Shown piece by piece: positions 46,362 to 55,307 of a DNA stretch of 64,000 nucleotides. The stretch lies in NCBI GenBank assembly GCA_965248735.1, contig OZ252146.1, positions 124,001 to 188,000 on the forward strand. Reading direction: 5' to 3'. Numbering within the stretch: position 1 is the first letter of the stretch; every line of letters begins with the position of its first letter. A model generated the notes under the pieces. That model was not told where the DNA came from and did no database searches. It worked only from the letters and a program-made list of their open reading frames with translations. The stretch is from Aldehydirespirator sp965248735. GTDB lineage: Bacteria; Actinomycetota; Acidimicrobiia; Acidimicrobiales; Aldehydirespiratoraceae. Both the position numbers and the translations under genes were made by a program.

Positions 46362-46424
46362 CAGGTTGGCAGACACCTGCCACAGGTTGGCAGACACCTG
46401 CCACAGGTTGGCAGACACATGAAA
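46362..46424. repeat. 21-bp direct repeat, three copies, upstream of a low-GC secreted gene
   Basis: Units at 46362-46382, 46383-46403 and 46404-46424, the last diverging in its final bases. Each full unit has TGGCAG and CTGCCA four bases apart, so every copy can form a hairpin or a palindromic protein site. The array ends 57 bases before the start codon of the secreted protein. Confidence 0.9.
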
Positions 46425-46481
46425 ACTGGGCGGACGTACTTTAGGGGGTGAACAACCGTCGATCCAAGCATTGGAGGCAAC

Positions 46482-47354
46482 ATGAGAGAAGAGACGATGA
46501 CAAGAGCGGGTCGCCTGCGAAGGCTCCTGTGGATTGCCGCGTTGGTCAGCGTCATCGCGGCGACCGTGGCTGTGCAACGCGCTGCGGCAACGCAGGACTC
46601 CAGCGACCCTCCAGAGGACGACATTATTGTAGTTCACCATTCCGACGAGCTGCCGGGCGCGCTCAGGGTCGTGGAATCCGGTGCCTTCGCGAATGGCGAA
46701 TGCGTCATCGCGGGCCACCTCGAGGGTAGCGGAGGCAATCCCGGCGCGATCATTCAGCGGACCGTCGAGGTGAATCTCACGACGTGCCAGATCACCTACG
46801 AACGGCTCGAGATACCGCTCAGCGATCTCCACCTGTATGACGACTCTGTCCCATCTGGAGGTATGAGCGAAAGCGAGTCGGCGACCGTAGAGGTAGCAAG
46901 TCCAGGTGACTCACAGTTCCCTCCAGCGAACACCAATCTCGCTGCATCAGTCACGCACTACATAGGATCAATCAAGGTCAATGTAGAGGATCCTATTGAT
47001 ATTGATGTTACAACCACTAAGTCCACGATAAGATGGCGCCAAGAAGCGGGGTCATCATGTCTGGCCGGCGCGAACTTTGACGCGCACTGGGGCTGGTACT
47101 CTCCATCTGGTTGGCACCGTGATACAGCCAGTTGGGAGCACGATTTCAGCTGCACATCAGCGACCATGAACACATACGGCACCTATAGCAACTCTTCGTT
47201 CTGCCCATGGCCATGGGGTACCACCTACACGGATCATTTCGACACATACTACGAGGGGAGCCTCAACGGCGGCTGGTATGTATCGTGGGACGTCGACATT
47301 TCCGGAGGATGCGGCTCCTGGCTCGACAAGGAGCACATCATAGTTCATCCATAG
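46482..47354 (+). CDS. Secreted protein of unknown function, 290 aa
   Basis: Clear Sec signal peptide (RAGRLRRLLWIAALVSVIAA, in part; cleavage probably near AAATQ at residues 34-38). The mature part is rich in Ser, Thr, Tyr and Trp with six cysteines (GECVIAG, LTTCQI, SSCLAG, DFSCTS, SSFCPWPWG, GGCGSW), consistent with three disulfides and a beta-rich extracellular fold. I recognise no family. Its GC content and codon choices (ATA, TTT, AGA, TCA runs) are clearly unlike the neighbours, suggesting recent transfer. ATG 46482 has TGGAGG six to eleven bases upstream. The 21-bp triple repeat lies in its promoter region. Confidence 0.8.
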   Translation: MREETMTRAGRLRRLLWIAALVSVIAATVAVQRAAATQDSSDPPEDDIIVVHHSDELPGALRVVESGAFANGECVIAGHLEGSGGNPGAIIQRTVEVNLTTCQITYERLEIPLSDLHLYDDSVPSGGMSESESATVEVASPGDSQFPPANTNLAASVTHYIGSIKVNVEDPIDIDVTTTKSTIRWRQEAGSSCLAGANFDAHWGWYSPSGWHRDTASWEHDFSCTSATMNTYGTYSNSSFCPWPWGTTYTDHFDTYYEGSLNGGWYVSWDVDISGGCGSWLDKEHIIVHP

Positions 47355-47429
47355 GGTAATCTATCGCGAGAGGTACCTAACGCATGCATTCGCGGGCCGA
47401 GTCCAGCTAGTCAGAGGGATCTGTGTACA

Positions 47430-47669
47430 GTGAAGAAGTTAGCCATCATCGACCGGTCTCGCTCCGGGACGATCTGGATGTTCGTCGGCTTAGCCTGTGG
47501 AGCGTTCCTAAACAATTTTAGTCCAGGCCTCGGTATCCCGACTGTCATCGTTCTCGTCGTGGTGGCGCTGGTGCGACGACGCGTCGATTCGTATTCTCAG
47601 TTCGCCATCGGCTTCATCTTGGGCCTGGCCGTTATCGTGGCCTTGGTGATTCGGCATGGGCTCACCTAA
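47430..47669 (+). CDS. Small two-span membrane protein, 79 aa
   Basis: Starts with GTG (47430) and encodes a basic N-terminus followed by two hydrophobic segments (about residues 14-32 plus 33-47, and 56-75) separated by the positively charged loop RRRVDSYSQ. It follows the secreted protein by 75 bp in the same direction and shares its lower GC, so both may have arrived together. No family recognised. Confidence 0.55.
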   Translation: MKKLAIIDRSRSGTIWMFVGLACGAFLNNFSPGLGIPTVIVLVVVALVRRRVDSYSQFAIGFILGLAVIVALVIRHGLT

Positions 47670-47755
47670 CGATCCCGGCGACTAAGTGGGCTGTGGCTGC
47701 ACTAGACGTAGACGCTTGTACAACGCGATCGACAGTGACCCGCCGAATGGTGAGT

Positions 47756-48466
47756 TCAGTCAAGGAGGCCCTCAGCGGCGGCCTTACGAACTGCTTGGAC
47801 CCTGCTTGGCACGCCCATGGCGTCGAATAGTTTGCGTAATTCCCGATACATCGAGCGCTCGGAATGTGCGAACATTGCGGCTAGATCGACGACGGCCGTC
47901 CCCGAAGCCAAGGCCGTCAAAAGTCGCCGCTGCTCATCATTGAGCCCATCGTCGGGCGGTTCGCGCACCGCCTGCTGCACGGCAACCGCGGCCTGCTTCA
48001 AGCGCCAGGCACCCTCGCTAGTGGACAGCGCCGCGAGGCGGTCCCAACGAATCACCATCGGCGTGTCATCATCAATCTCCGGTGAACTGCCGCGATTCGC
48101 TATCGAGGGATCCAGGTCCAAAGTACGAAGCCACTGCATGATAGCGACGCTGGCATTGCGCAGGTATTCCGTGACCATATGCCACTCCTCTGAAGAGTCT
48201 GACGGGATGCTGTAACCTGGACCTGCCATGGCATCCGCGCTGCGAGCGAACAACGAGGCGATGTCGCGCTGATAGGACGCGGGCAGCGTCTTGGCGTAGA
48301 TCTGCACAGCCTCACCGTGATACTCCGGCGTCCACAGCTTGTCGTGAGGGCCATCGGCCACGCCGTAACGGTGCGCTTCAGCGATGGCACGCATCCCTCC
48401 GACGATGCGCCCACAGGCCAGATGCACAAGACCAGTGATCTGCCCCGGCGACCTCGGTTGCTCCAC
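47756..48466 (-). CDS. Putative regulator with C-terminal LuxR-like helix-turn-helix
   Basis: A 236-residue protein whose last 60 residues look like a GerE/LuxR-type DNA-binding domain (LNDEQRRLLTALASGTAVVDLAAMF, in part, then HSERSMYRELRKLFDAMGV). The first 170 residues are helical and unknown; no receiver or autoinducer domain is evident. GTG start 48464-48466. It is convergent with the small membrane protein gene and lies just downstream of menC in the same direction. Confidence 0.65.
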   Translation of the reverse strand: MEQPRSPGQITGLVHLACGRIVGGMRAIAEAHRYGVADGPHDKLWTPEYHGEAVQIYAKTLPASYQRDIASLFARSADAMAGPGYSIPSDSSEEWHMVTEYLRNASVAIMQWLRTLDLDPSIANRGSSPEIDDDTPMVIRWDRLAALSTSEGAWRLKQAAVAVQQAVREPPDDGLNDEQRRLLTALASGTAVVDLAAMFAHSERSMYRELRKLFDAMGVPSRVQAVRKAAAEGLLD

Positions 48467-48477
48467 TGCTGAGGAGC

Positions 48478-49557
48478 CTAGAGGGATCCGGCCCGAGGTC
48501 CATCGAACCCGAGACCGGACCTGTCGAGCAGGCGCATAGCCCCGGAGACGACGGGCGGGGGCTCGGCCACATCGCTTGTCAACAGGCTCGACGTGGCCAG
48601 GCCGTGGGCTGGGCGGCGCGATGCGGCGGCGTCCACCGTGGCCGCTACATGCAGTGCGTGGGCTACGCCCACGGCTGAGTCGATGAACGACGTAACCACC
48701 ACCGACGCCTCGGCTTGGCGTGCCCGAGCGGCGATGGACAGGGCCACGTCGGGGCCGCCGAGGGCCTGAGGCTTGACGATGAGGGTGCCCACGCCGAGGT
48801 CCAAGGCCCGCACGGCGTCGGTCTCGCTGCGGATCGATTCGTCGGCGGCCACCCGGATGGGGCTGCGTTGGCCCACCGCCGCGATCGACTTGATCCCGGC
48901 GACGGGCTCCTCGCAGTAGGCGATGCCGCAGTCGTGCACTTGGCTCAGCACATCGAGGGCGGTCGCCGGGTCCCAGGCGCCGTTGGCGTCGAGCCGCAGC
49001 TCGGCCTCGGGTCCCAGGCCAGACCGGGCGGCCCGAACCCGCTCGACATCGGTGGCCGGGTCGGCTGAGCCGACCTTGAGCTTGACCGCCCCGAAGCCAT
49101 CGCGGGCCGCGTCCCGCGCAGCCTGCTCGACCTCGGACGGTTCGGGCGCGGCGACCAGCGCGTTGACTGCCACTGCGGACGCGATGGCATGGCCGCGGTC
49201 CCCTGCGAGATGGGCTGCGAGCGTCCGTCCGGCTCGTTGGGCTTCAAGATCGGCCCAAGCGCCTACGACGCCCGCCCTGGCATGGGGCGCGTCTGGCAGG
49301 GCGCTGACGAGCGCTCCAAGGGCCGTCTCGCCGCCCGCGTCGAGTCCGTCCAACGTGCGGTGCAGCGCGGCCTCGGTCTCCAGCAGGGTGTTACGCGACC
49401 ATCCCGGCAGCGGGCTGGCCTCGCCCCAGCCGGTGAGTCCGTCCGCGCTCAGCGAGACCAGGAACCCGGCCCGGAAGCGGACCGAGACACCGCCGGTGAT
49501 AAACGGAACCCGCAACGCCAGACGGAAGGGATGCATCTCGGCCCGGATCGCGGTCAC
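48478..49557 (-). CDS. menC: o-Succinylbenzoate synthase
   Basis: Enolase-superfamily enzyme that dehydrates SHCHC to o-succinylbenzoate in menaquinone synthesis. Catalytic residues appear in order: VKLKVG (Lys), LRLDANGAW (Asp), AYCEEPVAG (Glu), RVAADESIR (Asp) and TLIVKPQALGG (Lys). 359 residues. GTG at 49555-49557 overlaps the menH stop (GTGA), fixing the start. Last gene of the menF-D-H-C unit. Confidence 0.93.
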   Translation of the reverse strand: MTAIRAEMHPFRLALRVPFITGGVSVRFRAGFLVSLSADGLTGWGEASPLPGWSRNTLLETEAALHRTLDGLDAGGETALGALVSALPDAPHARAGVVGAWADLEAQRAGRTLAAHLAGDRGHAIASAVAVNALVAAPEPSEVEQAARDAARDGFGAVKLKVGSADPATDVERVRAARSGLGPEAELRLDANGAWDPATALDVLSQVHDCGIAYCEEPVAGIKSIAAVGQRSPIRVAADESIRSETDAVRALDLGVGTLIVKPQALGGPDVALSIAARARQAEASVVVTSFIDSAVGVAHALHVAATVDAAASRRPAHGLATSSLLTSDVAEPPPVVSGAMRLLDRSGLGFDGPRAGSL

Positions 49558-50423
49558 TCGTGGTCTCCCTCGCCGGCCAGATGCGACTCCACCCCGGCGA
49601 TGAAGTCCGCAATCGCGGCGGCGGTGGCGTCGGGACGCTCGAGGTGGGCGGCGTGTCCCGCACCCTGGATGCGAACCACGCCGGCCCTTGGCAGCGCGGT
49701 GGCGAGCGTGTCCGCGATGGCGCAGAACTTGGTGTCGTGGGCGCCGACGAGCAGCCGTGTGGGTGGGTGGCATCCCCCGAGACGCTGATGCAGCGGCACC
49801 ATCGAGCCGGTGCCCCCTGCTGTCAGGCTGCGGGCCAAGCCGGCGGGGTTCGATGCCAGCCGCTGGGCTCGGGCGACCAGCAGGTGAGCCTCGCCCAGCG
49901 CGGCCTGTCCCGCGAACAGCGGGTCGGCCAGCCACTCGTCCACGAAGGCCACCAAGTCAGCGGTGATGTGTTGGGCGCGGGCTGCGTCGGCCTGTGTCCG
50001 CCGACGCCGCTGTTGGGGATCGGCGATGCCGGCGGAGGCTCCGATCACCGACAGGGACCGCAGCCGCTGGGGCTCCGTGCATCCCAGCGTGAGCGCCACC
50101 CGGCCGCCCATCGAGTAGCCGACGAGGTGGAAGGTGCCGCATCCGAGGGCGTCGGCGAGGGCTACGACCTGGCCAGCCATGGCCTCCACCCGATACACAT
50201 CGAGGTCATCGGGCACCTCCGAGCGCCCGTGCCCGACTAGGTCAGGACAGATGATCCGGGCAGCCAGCCCGGCGGCGAGACGCTCGGTGAGGGGGTTCAT
50301 GGCCAGCGCCGACCCGGTGAACCCGTGCAGCACCAGGACAGGCACGCCAGCCGCCGGACCGTGCTCGCTCACAGCCAGCTCCACACCGCCAGCCCGGATC
50401 CTGAGAATCTGCTCAGGCCTCAC
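49554..50423 (-). CDS. menH: SHCHC synthase (MenH), alpha/beta hydrolase
   Basis: Alpha/beta hydrolase that eliminates pyruvate from SEPHCHC. Motifs: LHGFTGSALAM (oxyanion His-Gly), DLVGHGRSE, nucleophile GYSMGGRVAL, acid LLVGAHDTKF and the base histidine in GAGHAAHLERP. 289 residues. The gene overlaps both menD (11 bp) and menC (4 bp), and this context separates it from generic hydrolases. GTG start at 50421-50423. Confidence 0.92.
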   Translation of the reverse strand: MRPEQILRIRAGGVELAVSEHGPAAGVPVLVLHGFTGSALAMNPLTERLAAGLAARIICPDLVGHGRSEVPDDLDVYRVEAMAGQVVALADALGCGTFHLVGYSMGGRVALTLGCTEPQRLRSLSVIGASAGIADPQQRRRRTQADAARAQHITADLVAFVDEWLADPLFAGQAALGEAHLLVARAQRLASNPAGLARSLTAGGTGSMVPLHQRLGGCHPPTRLLVGAHDTKFCAIADTLATALPRAGVVRIQGAGHAAHLERPDATAAAIADFIAGVESHLAGEGDHE

Positions 50424-52221
50424 GGGAACCCTGTTCGGCGGCCAAGGCTTGGCGGGCGGCCCGCTGGGCTGCTGCGGTGAGGGACCTGCGCTGGGCCACG
50501 TCGTCGTCTCTGGGCACTTCGACGACTACGAGGTCGACGCCCGGGTTGCGGGCCGCCGCGGCGGCATGAACAGCCGCCTCCAGCTCGGAGGCAGTCGCTG
50601 CGCGTCGAGCCCGGATGCCTCCGAAACCGTTGAGGCCGCACAGGTCCAGGCCGTGGGGGGTGCGGAACAGTCGCTCGAAGTCGTCGACCGGAACCCGATC
50701 AGCCACTGGCAGCAGCGAGAAGATCTCACCACCGTCGTTGTCCACGCACACCGCGATCAGGTGCAGTCCGAGACGGGCCGCGGCGGCGAGGCCGCCCAAA
50801 TCGTGGAGCAGGGCCAGGTCCCCGGTGTAGAGGGCCACCGTCCTGGAGGGGTCAGCCGCGGCGATGCCCAGGGCGGTGGACGCCGAACCGTCGATACCGG
50901 CCACGCCCCGGTTGGCGCAGCAGACGACCGATCCGGTGTCGAACACGAAGGCGTCGAGATCCCTAACCGGCATCGAGTTCGTGGCGAGCAGCACTGCCTT
51001 ATCGGGCAGGGCACCGACGAGCACACGTGAGGCTCGGGCTGACAGCAGCGGACCATCATCGACGTCGACGGCGGCGTCGACAGCTCCCCGGGCGGCCGCG
51101 TCGAGCTTCGCCCAGGTATCGAGCCATCCGCCGGGAGCGTCTCGGCCTACAGGGGCAGCCCCGGCGGTGACCGAGCTCAGCGCCTCCACAGGAGCCGGGA
51201 CATGACCGGTGAGCCGGAACACGGCTTGCTCCCAGCGGTCCTCGGGGTCGATGAGCACGACATGGCGGGGACGGGTGCGCTCCAGCCAGAGCCGGACCGG
51301 CTTGGAGGTCACCGTCCGGCCCACGAGAACGGCTGCATCGGGCCGCATCTCGTCTCCGAGAGCCTCGTCGCCGAGCAGGTGGTCGGCGGTTGCGACCACG
51401 CACGCTGGCCGTTCCTCGCCGATGCCGTTGTGGGAGCGGCCCCGGACGTGGGCGATGGGCTCGCCGATGACGGGCCAGCCGGCCCAGGCCGCGAAGCGTT
51501 TCGCCTCGGCGGCCCAGCCCAGCTCCCTTTGCAGCCCGGCGCCGGACCACGGCCCGGCCACCACCACTCCGCGCTCGTATTCGGCGACGATCTCAGCCAA
51601 TTCCGACAGCTCTGTCGACGGGTCGCGGGGATCGCCTTCGTCCCCGCGCGGCGCTGTGGTCACCGCCGACGGCGGCGCGGGCACTCCGCCCGCCGGCTCC
51701 AGCGGCTCGCGCAAGGGCCAGTTGAGATGGACCGGTCCGGGGTCGGGCCCGGTGGCCACGCCCGAGGCGGTGTCCGCCCATCCGATCGCCGCGGCGGCCG
51801 TGGCCTCATCGGGCACGGGAAGGTCGGCGCTCCAGCGGACCGCGGTGCCGTAGAGGCCCACCTGGTCGATGGTCTGGGGCGAGCCCCAGCCCCTCAGCTC
51901 GGGCGGCCGGTCGGCGGTGCACACGATCATTCCGACGCCCGCGTGGGAGGCCTCCACCACCGCGGGCAGGTAGTTGGCGGCCGCGGTGCCGGAGGTGCAC
52001 ACGAGCACGGCCGGACGGCCCGTGACCCGGCCCAATCCGAGGGCGAAGAAGCCCGCGGCGCGCTCGTCGATCTGTATCCAGGTGCTCAGGCCGGGCTGGG
52101 CGTCCAGGCACAACGTCAACACGGTCGAACGCGAGCCGGGACTGATCACGACATCGGTCACTCCCAGCGCTACCAGCCGGGCCGCGAAGGTCGCGACGAC
52201 GTCGTAGACGGACTCGGTCAC
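50413..52221 (-). CDS. menD: SEPHCHC synthase (MenD)
   Basis: Thiamine diphosphate-dependent enzyme joining isochorismate and 2-oxoglutarate. The N-terminal ThDP pyrimidine domain has VISPGSRSTVLTLCL, the catalytic-Glu strand STWIQIDERAAGFFALGLG and VCTSGTAAANYLPAVVEA; the C-terminal half has ANRGVAGIDGSASTALG and the Mg/ThDP motif YTGDLALLHDLGGL with VCVDNDGGEIFSLLP. 602 residues, normal. ATG-type start at 52219-52221, 80 bp after menF. Confidence 0.95.
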   Translation of the reverse strand: MTESVYDVVATFAARLVALGVTDVVISPGSRSTVLTLCLDAQPGLSTWIQIDERAAGFFALGLGRVTGRPAVLVCTSGTAAANYLPAVVEASHAGVGMIVCTADRPPELRGWGSPQTIDQVGLYGTAVRWSADLPVPDEATAAAAIGWADTASGVATGPDPGPVHLNWPLREPLEPAGGVPAPPSAVTTAPRGDEGDPRDPSTELSELAEIVAEYERGVVVAGPWSGAGLQRELGWAAEAKRFAAWAGWPVIGEPIAHVRGRSHNGIGEERPACVVATADHLLGDEALGDEMRPDAAVLVGRTVTSKPVRLWLERTRPRHVVLIDPEDRWEQAVFRLTGHVPAPVEALSSVTAGAAPVGRDAPGGWLDTWAKLDAAARGAVDAAVDVDDGPLLSARASRVLVGALPDKAVLLATNSMPVRDLDAFVFDTGSVVCCANRGVAGIDGSASTALGIAAADPSRTVALYTGDLALLHDLGGLAAAARLGLHLIAVCVDNDGGEIFSLLPVADRVPVDDFERLFRTPHGLDLCGLNGFGGIRARRAATASELEAAVHAAAAARNPGVDLVVVEVPRDDDVAQRRSLTAAAQRAARQALAAEQGSREA

Positions 52222-52301
52222 GATCCGTTGACGCGGGTGGATCCGCCGACGCGGGTGTCGGCCATGCCTAGGCCGCGGGTTCTGCGATCTGGGCCACGGG
52301 A

Positions 52302-54179
52302 TCAGCGCTCGTCGATGGCGTCCAGCAGGGCCCGGAGCTTCATCGCCGTCTCCTCCAACTCGTCATCGGGATTGGAGTCGGCGACGATGCCGGCGCCCGC
52401 GAACAGGTGCGTGCCGCCGGGCCCGGTCAGCGCGCAGCGCAGCGCTACGCCCATCTCGCCGTTGCCATCGAGGTCGCACCATCCCACCGGGGCCGCGTAC
52501 CAGCCCCGGTCGAATCTCTCGTGGCTGGCTATGAACTCGAGGGCGGCGTCGGTGGGGGCACCGCCGACGGCCGCGGTGGGATGCAGGACGCCCGCGACCC
52601 GCAGCACGTCCATGTCGCTCGCTCCGGTCCGCCGGCGCTGCACCCGGGCCGTGATCGGGGTGCGCAAATGCTGGAGCCGGCTGAGGCGCATGAGTCCCGG
52701 CTCGGCGGGGGCCGGGCCCACGAGGCCGAGGCCGGCCAGCGTCTCGGTGATGCCGTCCACCACGAAGCGGTGCTCAGACCGGTTCTTGGTCGAGGCCAGC
52801 AGACTCGAGGCCAGACTCTCGTCCGCCTCGGGGCTGTCGCCGCGGGGGGCGGTGCCGGCCAGGGCGGTGGTGTGCAGCCGGGGTCCGTCGAGAGTGACCA
52901 GCTCCTCGGGTGTCGACCCCAGGAAGGTGGTGTCCCCGACCGTGAACGCGAAGGTCGCGCAAGCGGGATTGCGGTGCCGCAGCCGGGCCAGCAACGTGAC
53001 GTCGTCCAACTCGACCTCGAGGGCGACTGTGCGGGCCAGTACCACCTTGTGGAGCCCATCCCGGTCGATCGCTTCCACTGCGGAGGCGACGAGGTCCAGG
53101 TAGTCGTCGTCCCGGTCGCGGGCGCCGTCGCCGGTGACCGCTCCAGCGGCAGCTGCTCCGGCGGGCGGGAGTGCCGGCGGTTCGGACCGGAAGGCGTCCA
53201 GCCGCCGCTCGAGCCGGGCCGCGGCGGCAGTCTCGTCGCCGTCGGGCCCAACCCGGGTGGCGACCTGGATCCAGGTGCCGTCGGGCCGGTCGACCACCGT
53301 GAGCTCAGGCAACACCAGACGGCAGTCCCCGAAGCCATCCCAGCGCGGGCCTCGATGTAGATCTTGCTCGGCGTCGTCGTCGTACGGGCTGGTGTCGCCC
53401 TGGCGGTCGGCTGTGGGCGTGAACGAGAACCCTCCCACCAGCACGGGCGCGGGCGCATCAGGGGTCGCATCACGCCGGATCCGGGCTGCGAGCACCGCCC
53501 GAGCCGCCGACGCAGCCGAGAAGCGGTCGCGGCCGACCGGCTCGATTGCCTCGACCGCTCCGATGGCGGCCAGTCCCAGGCCGGCGTCGGGGCGCAGCCA
53601 GACGCTGCGAGACGGGTCGGCGCTGGCCGCGGCGTAGACGGCGAGGGGATCGACGCGCCCGGCGACGCGCCCGGCCTTGACGACGATGGCTCCGGCCGAC
53701 GGGGCGGGATCGTCTCCGAGGCGGGCCATCGCCCTAGCCCAGAGCGTTTTCTCGAAGTGTCCGACGACGAGTCTGGTGGCCACCGGAACGAGCCGGTTCA
53801 CGCTGGCGACCAGCGCGGCCCTGTCGTGATCCTTCCGGTCGAAGTGGCGTTTGAGCAGGTCGATGGCATCCTCGATCAGGTTCTCCACGTTGGTGGCGTG
53901 GCGCATGGCCAGAGCGGCCAACTCCTCGACGGCCACTCCTTCTCCGACGAGGGTGCGGGCCGCTACCAGCATCTCGACATCGTCGGAGCCGAAGCGCTCG
54001 CCGTCGGAGCCGTTCTCCTGAGGCGTGAGCAATCCGGCGTCGATCACCAGATCCACAACGAAGGCGGGGACCCCGGCCCGCTCAGCCAGTCCTGCCCTGT
54101 CGAGCACGAGACCGGCATGGGGGGCATCGGCCGCGGCGGTGTCCGGCACGCCCCCCATGCTAGGAGTCGGTGGCGCCAT
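52302..54179 (-). CDS. menF: Isochorismate synthase with an N-terminal MerR-like DNA-binding domain
   Basis: Residues from about 170 to 625 are a chorismate-binding isochorismate synthase (ALRCALTGPGGTHLFAGAGIV, in part; KNRSEHRFVVDGI, HKVVLARTVALEV, ALAGTAPRG). The first 165 residues are extra: LDRAGLAERAGVPAFVVDLVIDAGLLTP (in part) plus RFGSDDVEMLVAARTLVGEGVAVEELAALA have the helix-turn-helix and wing order of MerR regulators, followed by a helical part ending GHFEKTLWARAMARL that also occurs in such regulators. Usual MenF length is about 430-470. ATG 54177-54179 is used; ATG 54156-54158 is possible. Fusion suggests autoregulation or metabolite sensing, unproven. Confidence 0.9.
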   Translation of the reverse strand: MAPPTPSMGGVPDTAAADAPHAGLVLDRAGLAERAGVPAFVVDLVIDAGLLTPQENGSDGERFGSDDVEMLVAARTLVGEGVAVEELAALAMRHATNVENLIEDAIDLLKRHFDRKDHDRAALVASVNRLVPVATRLVVGHFEKTLWARAMARLGDDPAPSAGAIVVKAGRVAGRVDPLAVYAAASADPSRSVWLRPDAGLGLAAIGAVEAIEPVGRDRFSAASAARAVLAARIRRDATPDAPAPVLVGGFSFTPTADRQGDTSPYDDDAEQDLHRGPRWDGFGDCRLVLPELTVVDRPDGTWIQVATRVGPDGDETAAAARLERRLDAFRSEPPALPPAGAAAAGAVTGDGARDRDDDYLDLVASAVEAIDRDGLHKVVLARTVALEVELDDVTLLARLRHRNPACATFAFTVGDTTFLGSTPEELVTLDGPRLHTTALAGTAPRGDSPEADESLASSLLASTKNRSEHRFVVDGITETLAGLGLVGPAPAEPGLMRLSRLQHLRTPITARVQRRRTGASDMDVLRVAGVLHPTAAVGGAPTDAALEFIASHERFDRGWYAAPVGWCDLDGNGEMGVALRCALTGPGGTHLFAGAGIVADSNPDDELEETAMKLRALLDAIDER

Positions 54180-54242
54180 GCCGATTCGGGCGGATCATGG
54201 GATGCTCCGTTGATCGGGCCGCGCCCCGGCTAGAGTCCGCGC

Positions 54243-54701
54243 ATGGTCTTTGCTGCCGGAACGACGGCATACAACATCGTCGAGCTGCTCCATGTCCTCA
54301 CGGTCCTGGTGGCTCTGGCGCCGGTGTTCGTCCATCCTCTGCTGCGCAGGCAGATCCGCGCCGCGGACGGCACCGGACATCAGCAGCTCGTCGTGGCCAT
54401 GGCAGCCAACGCACGCCGACTGTACGGTCCGGCGCTGATCCTGGCGGGACTGCTGGGCATCGCCCTGATCGAGATGTCCGAGGACGCGATCTCGCTGACC
54501 GAGGGCTGGGTGATCGCCGCCATCGTGATCTGGGTGGCGATGAACGGGATCCTGCACGGCATGATCAGGCCCGCCCTGAAGGCGCAGGGCGCCGAGGGCC
54601 CGTCGCCGGGCACTGACAAGCGCCTCGAGGCGGGTTCGGCGCTGTTGACGATCCTGTTCATCGTGCAGCTCGTCTTAATGATCTGGCAGCCCGGAGGCTG
54701 A
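54243..54701 (+). CDS. Membrane protein, DUF2269-like, 152 aa
   Basis: Four hydrophobic helices (about residues 10-31, 60-77, 85-103 and 130-147) with a conserved-looking histidine near the start (NIVELLHVLTVLVALAPVF) and GILHGMIRPALKA after helix three. The pattern resembles DUF2269 integral membrane proteins, whose role is unknown. ATG at 54243, divergent from menF across 63 bp. Confidence 0.65.
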   Translation: MVFAAGTTAYNIVELLHVLTVLVALAPVFVHPLLRRQIRAADGTGHQQLVVAMAANARRLYGPALILAGLLGIALIEMSEDAISLTEGWVIAAIVIWVAMNGILHGMIRPALKAQGAEGPSPGTDKRLEAGSALLTILFIVQLVLMIWQPGG

Positions 54702-54778
54702 GCATCGCGCCGAAAGGCACCGAGCCTGTCCGAAGAGCGAATGGCGGCACTCGGCATGATCGGGCACGGCTGCGCGGA

Positions 54779-55186
54779 GTGTGGGCCGCCATCTCGGTCG
54801 CAGCGGGCGCGGCGATTCTCGCCTGCTCGGGATTCGCGGTGTGGCTCGATGCGGCGGGCTCTCGCCTGTCGGGCTTCCGCTTGGCCGAGCTAATCGGGGG
54901 ATACGGCGGGTGGGTGCCGGGCGTGCCCCCCGCGTGGGTGGGAGCGGCGTGGTACATGTTTCCTGCCGCCGCGGGGACATGCTGGATCCTGCTGTTCCGC
55001 CGCTCCCCGCCGGCCGTGTCGCGCGCCCACGGTCTGATCGGTGCAGCCGTCGCGGTCGCGGCCTCGATCTATGTCGCGCGGGTGGACCGCCTCGCCGGAC
55101 CGCTGCTAGCTCTAGTTGGCGGGCTGATCATCGCTGTCGGAGCATTGGCCGGCCAGCGGCTGCGAGGAGCCAGCGGAACGGCGTAG
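54779..55186 (+). CDS. Small four-span membrane protein, 135 aa
   Basis: Hydrophobic protein with spans near residues 3-22, 45-72, 85-100 and 105-126, and an external-looking loop WLDAAGSRLSGFRLAELIGGYGG with WVPGVPPAWVG. No family recognised. GTG at 54779 is the only in-frame start before the first span. It follows the DUF2269-like gene by 77 bp in the same direction. Confidence 0.5.
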   Translation: MWAAISVAAGAAILACSGFAVWLDAAGSRLSGFRLAELIGGYGGWVPGVPPAWVGAAWYMFPAAAGTCWILLFRRSPPAVSRAHGLIGAAVAVAASIYVARVDRLAGPLLALVGGLIIAVGALAGQRLRGASGTA

Positions 55187-55307
55187 CGCCGGGCCGGCCA
55201 ATGCGCAGTCCGTCGGGTACAAGATCGTCGAATTGTCCGTGTCAACCGACCCGGACGAAGTAGACGCTGCGTGCGACCCTCAAGCGCTGGGCTTAGGCTC
55301 CGTCGAG

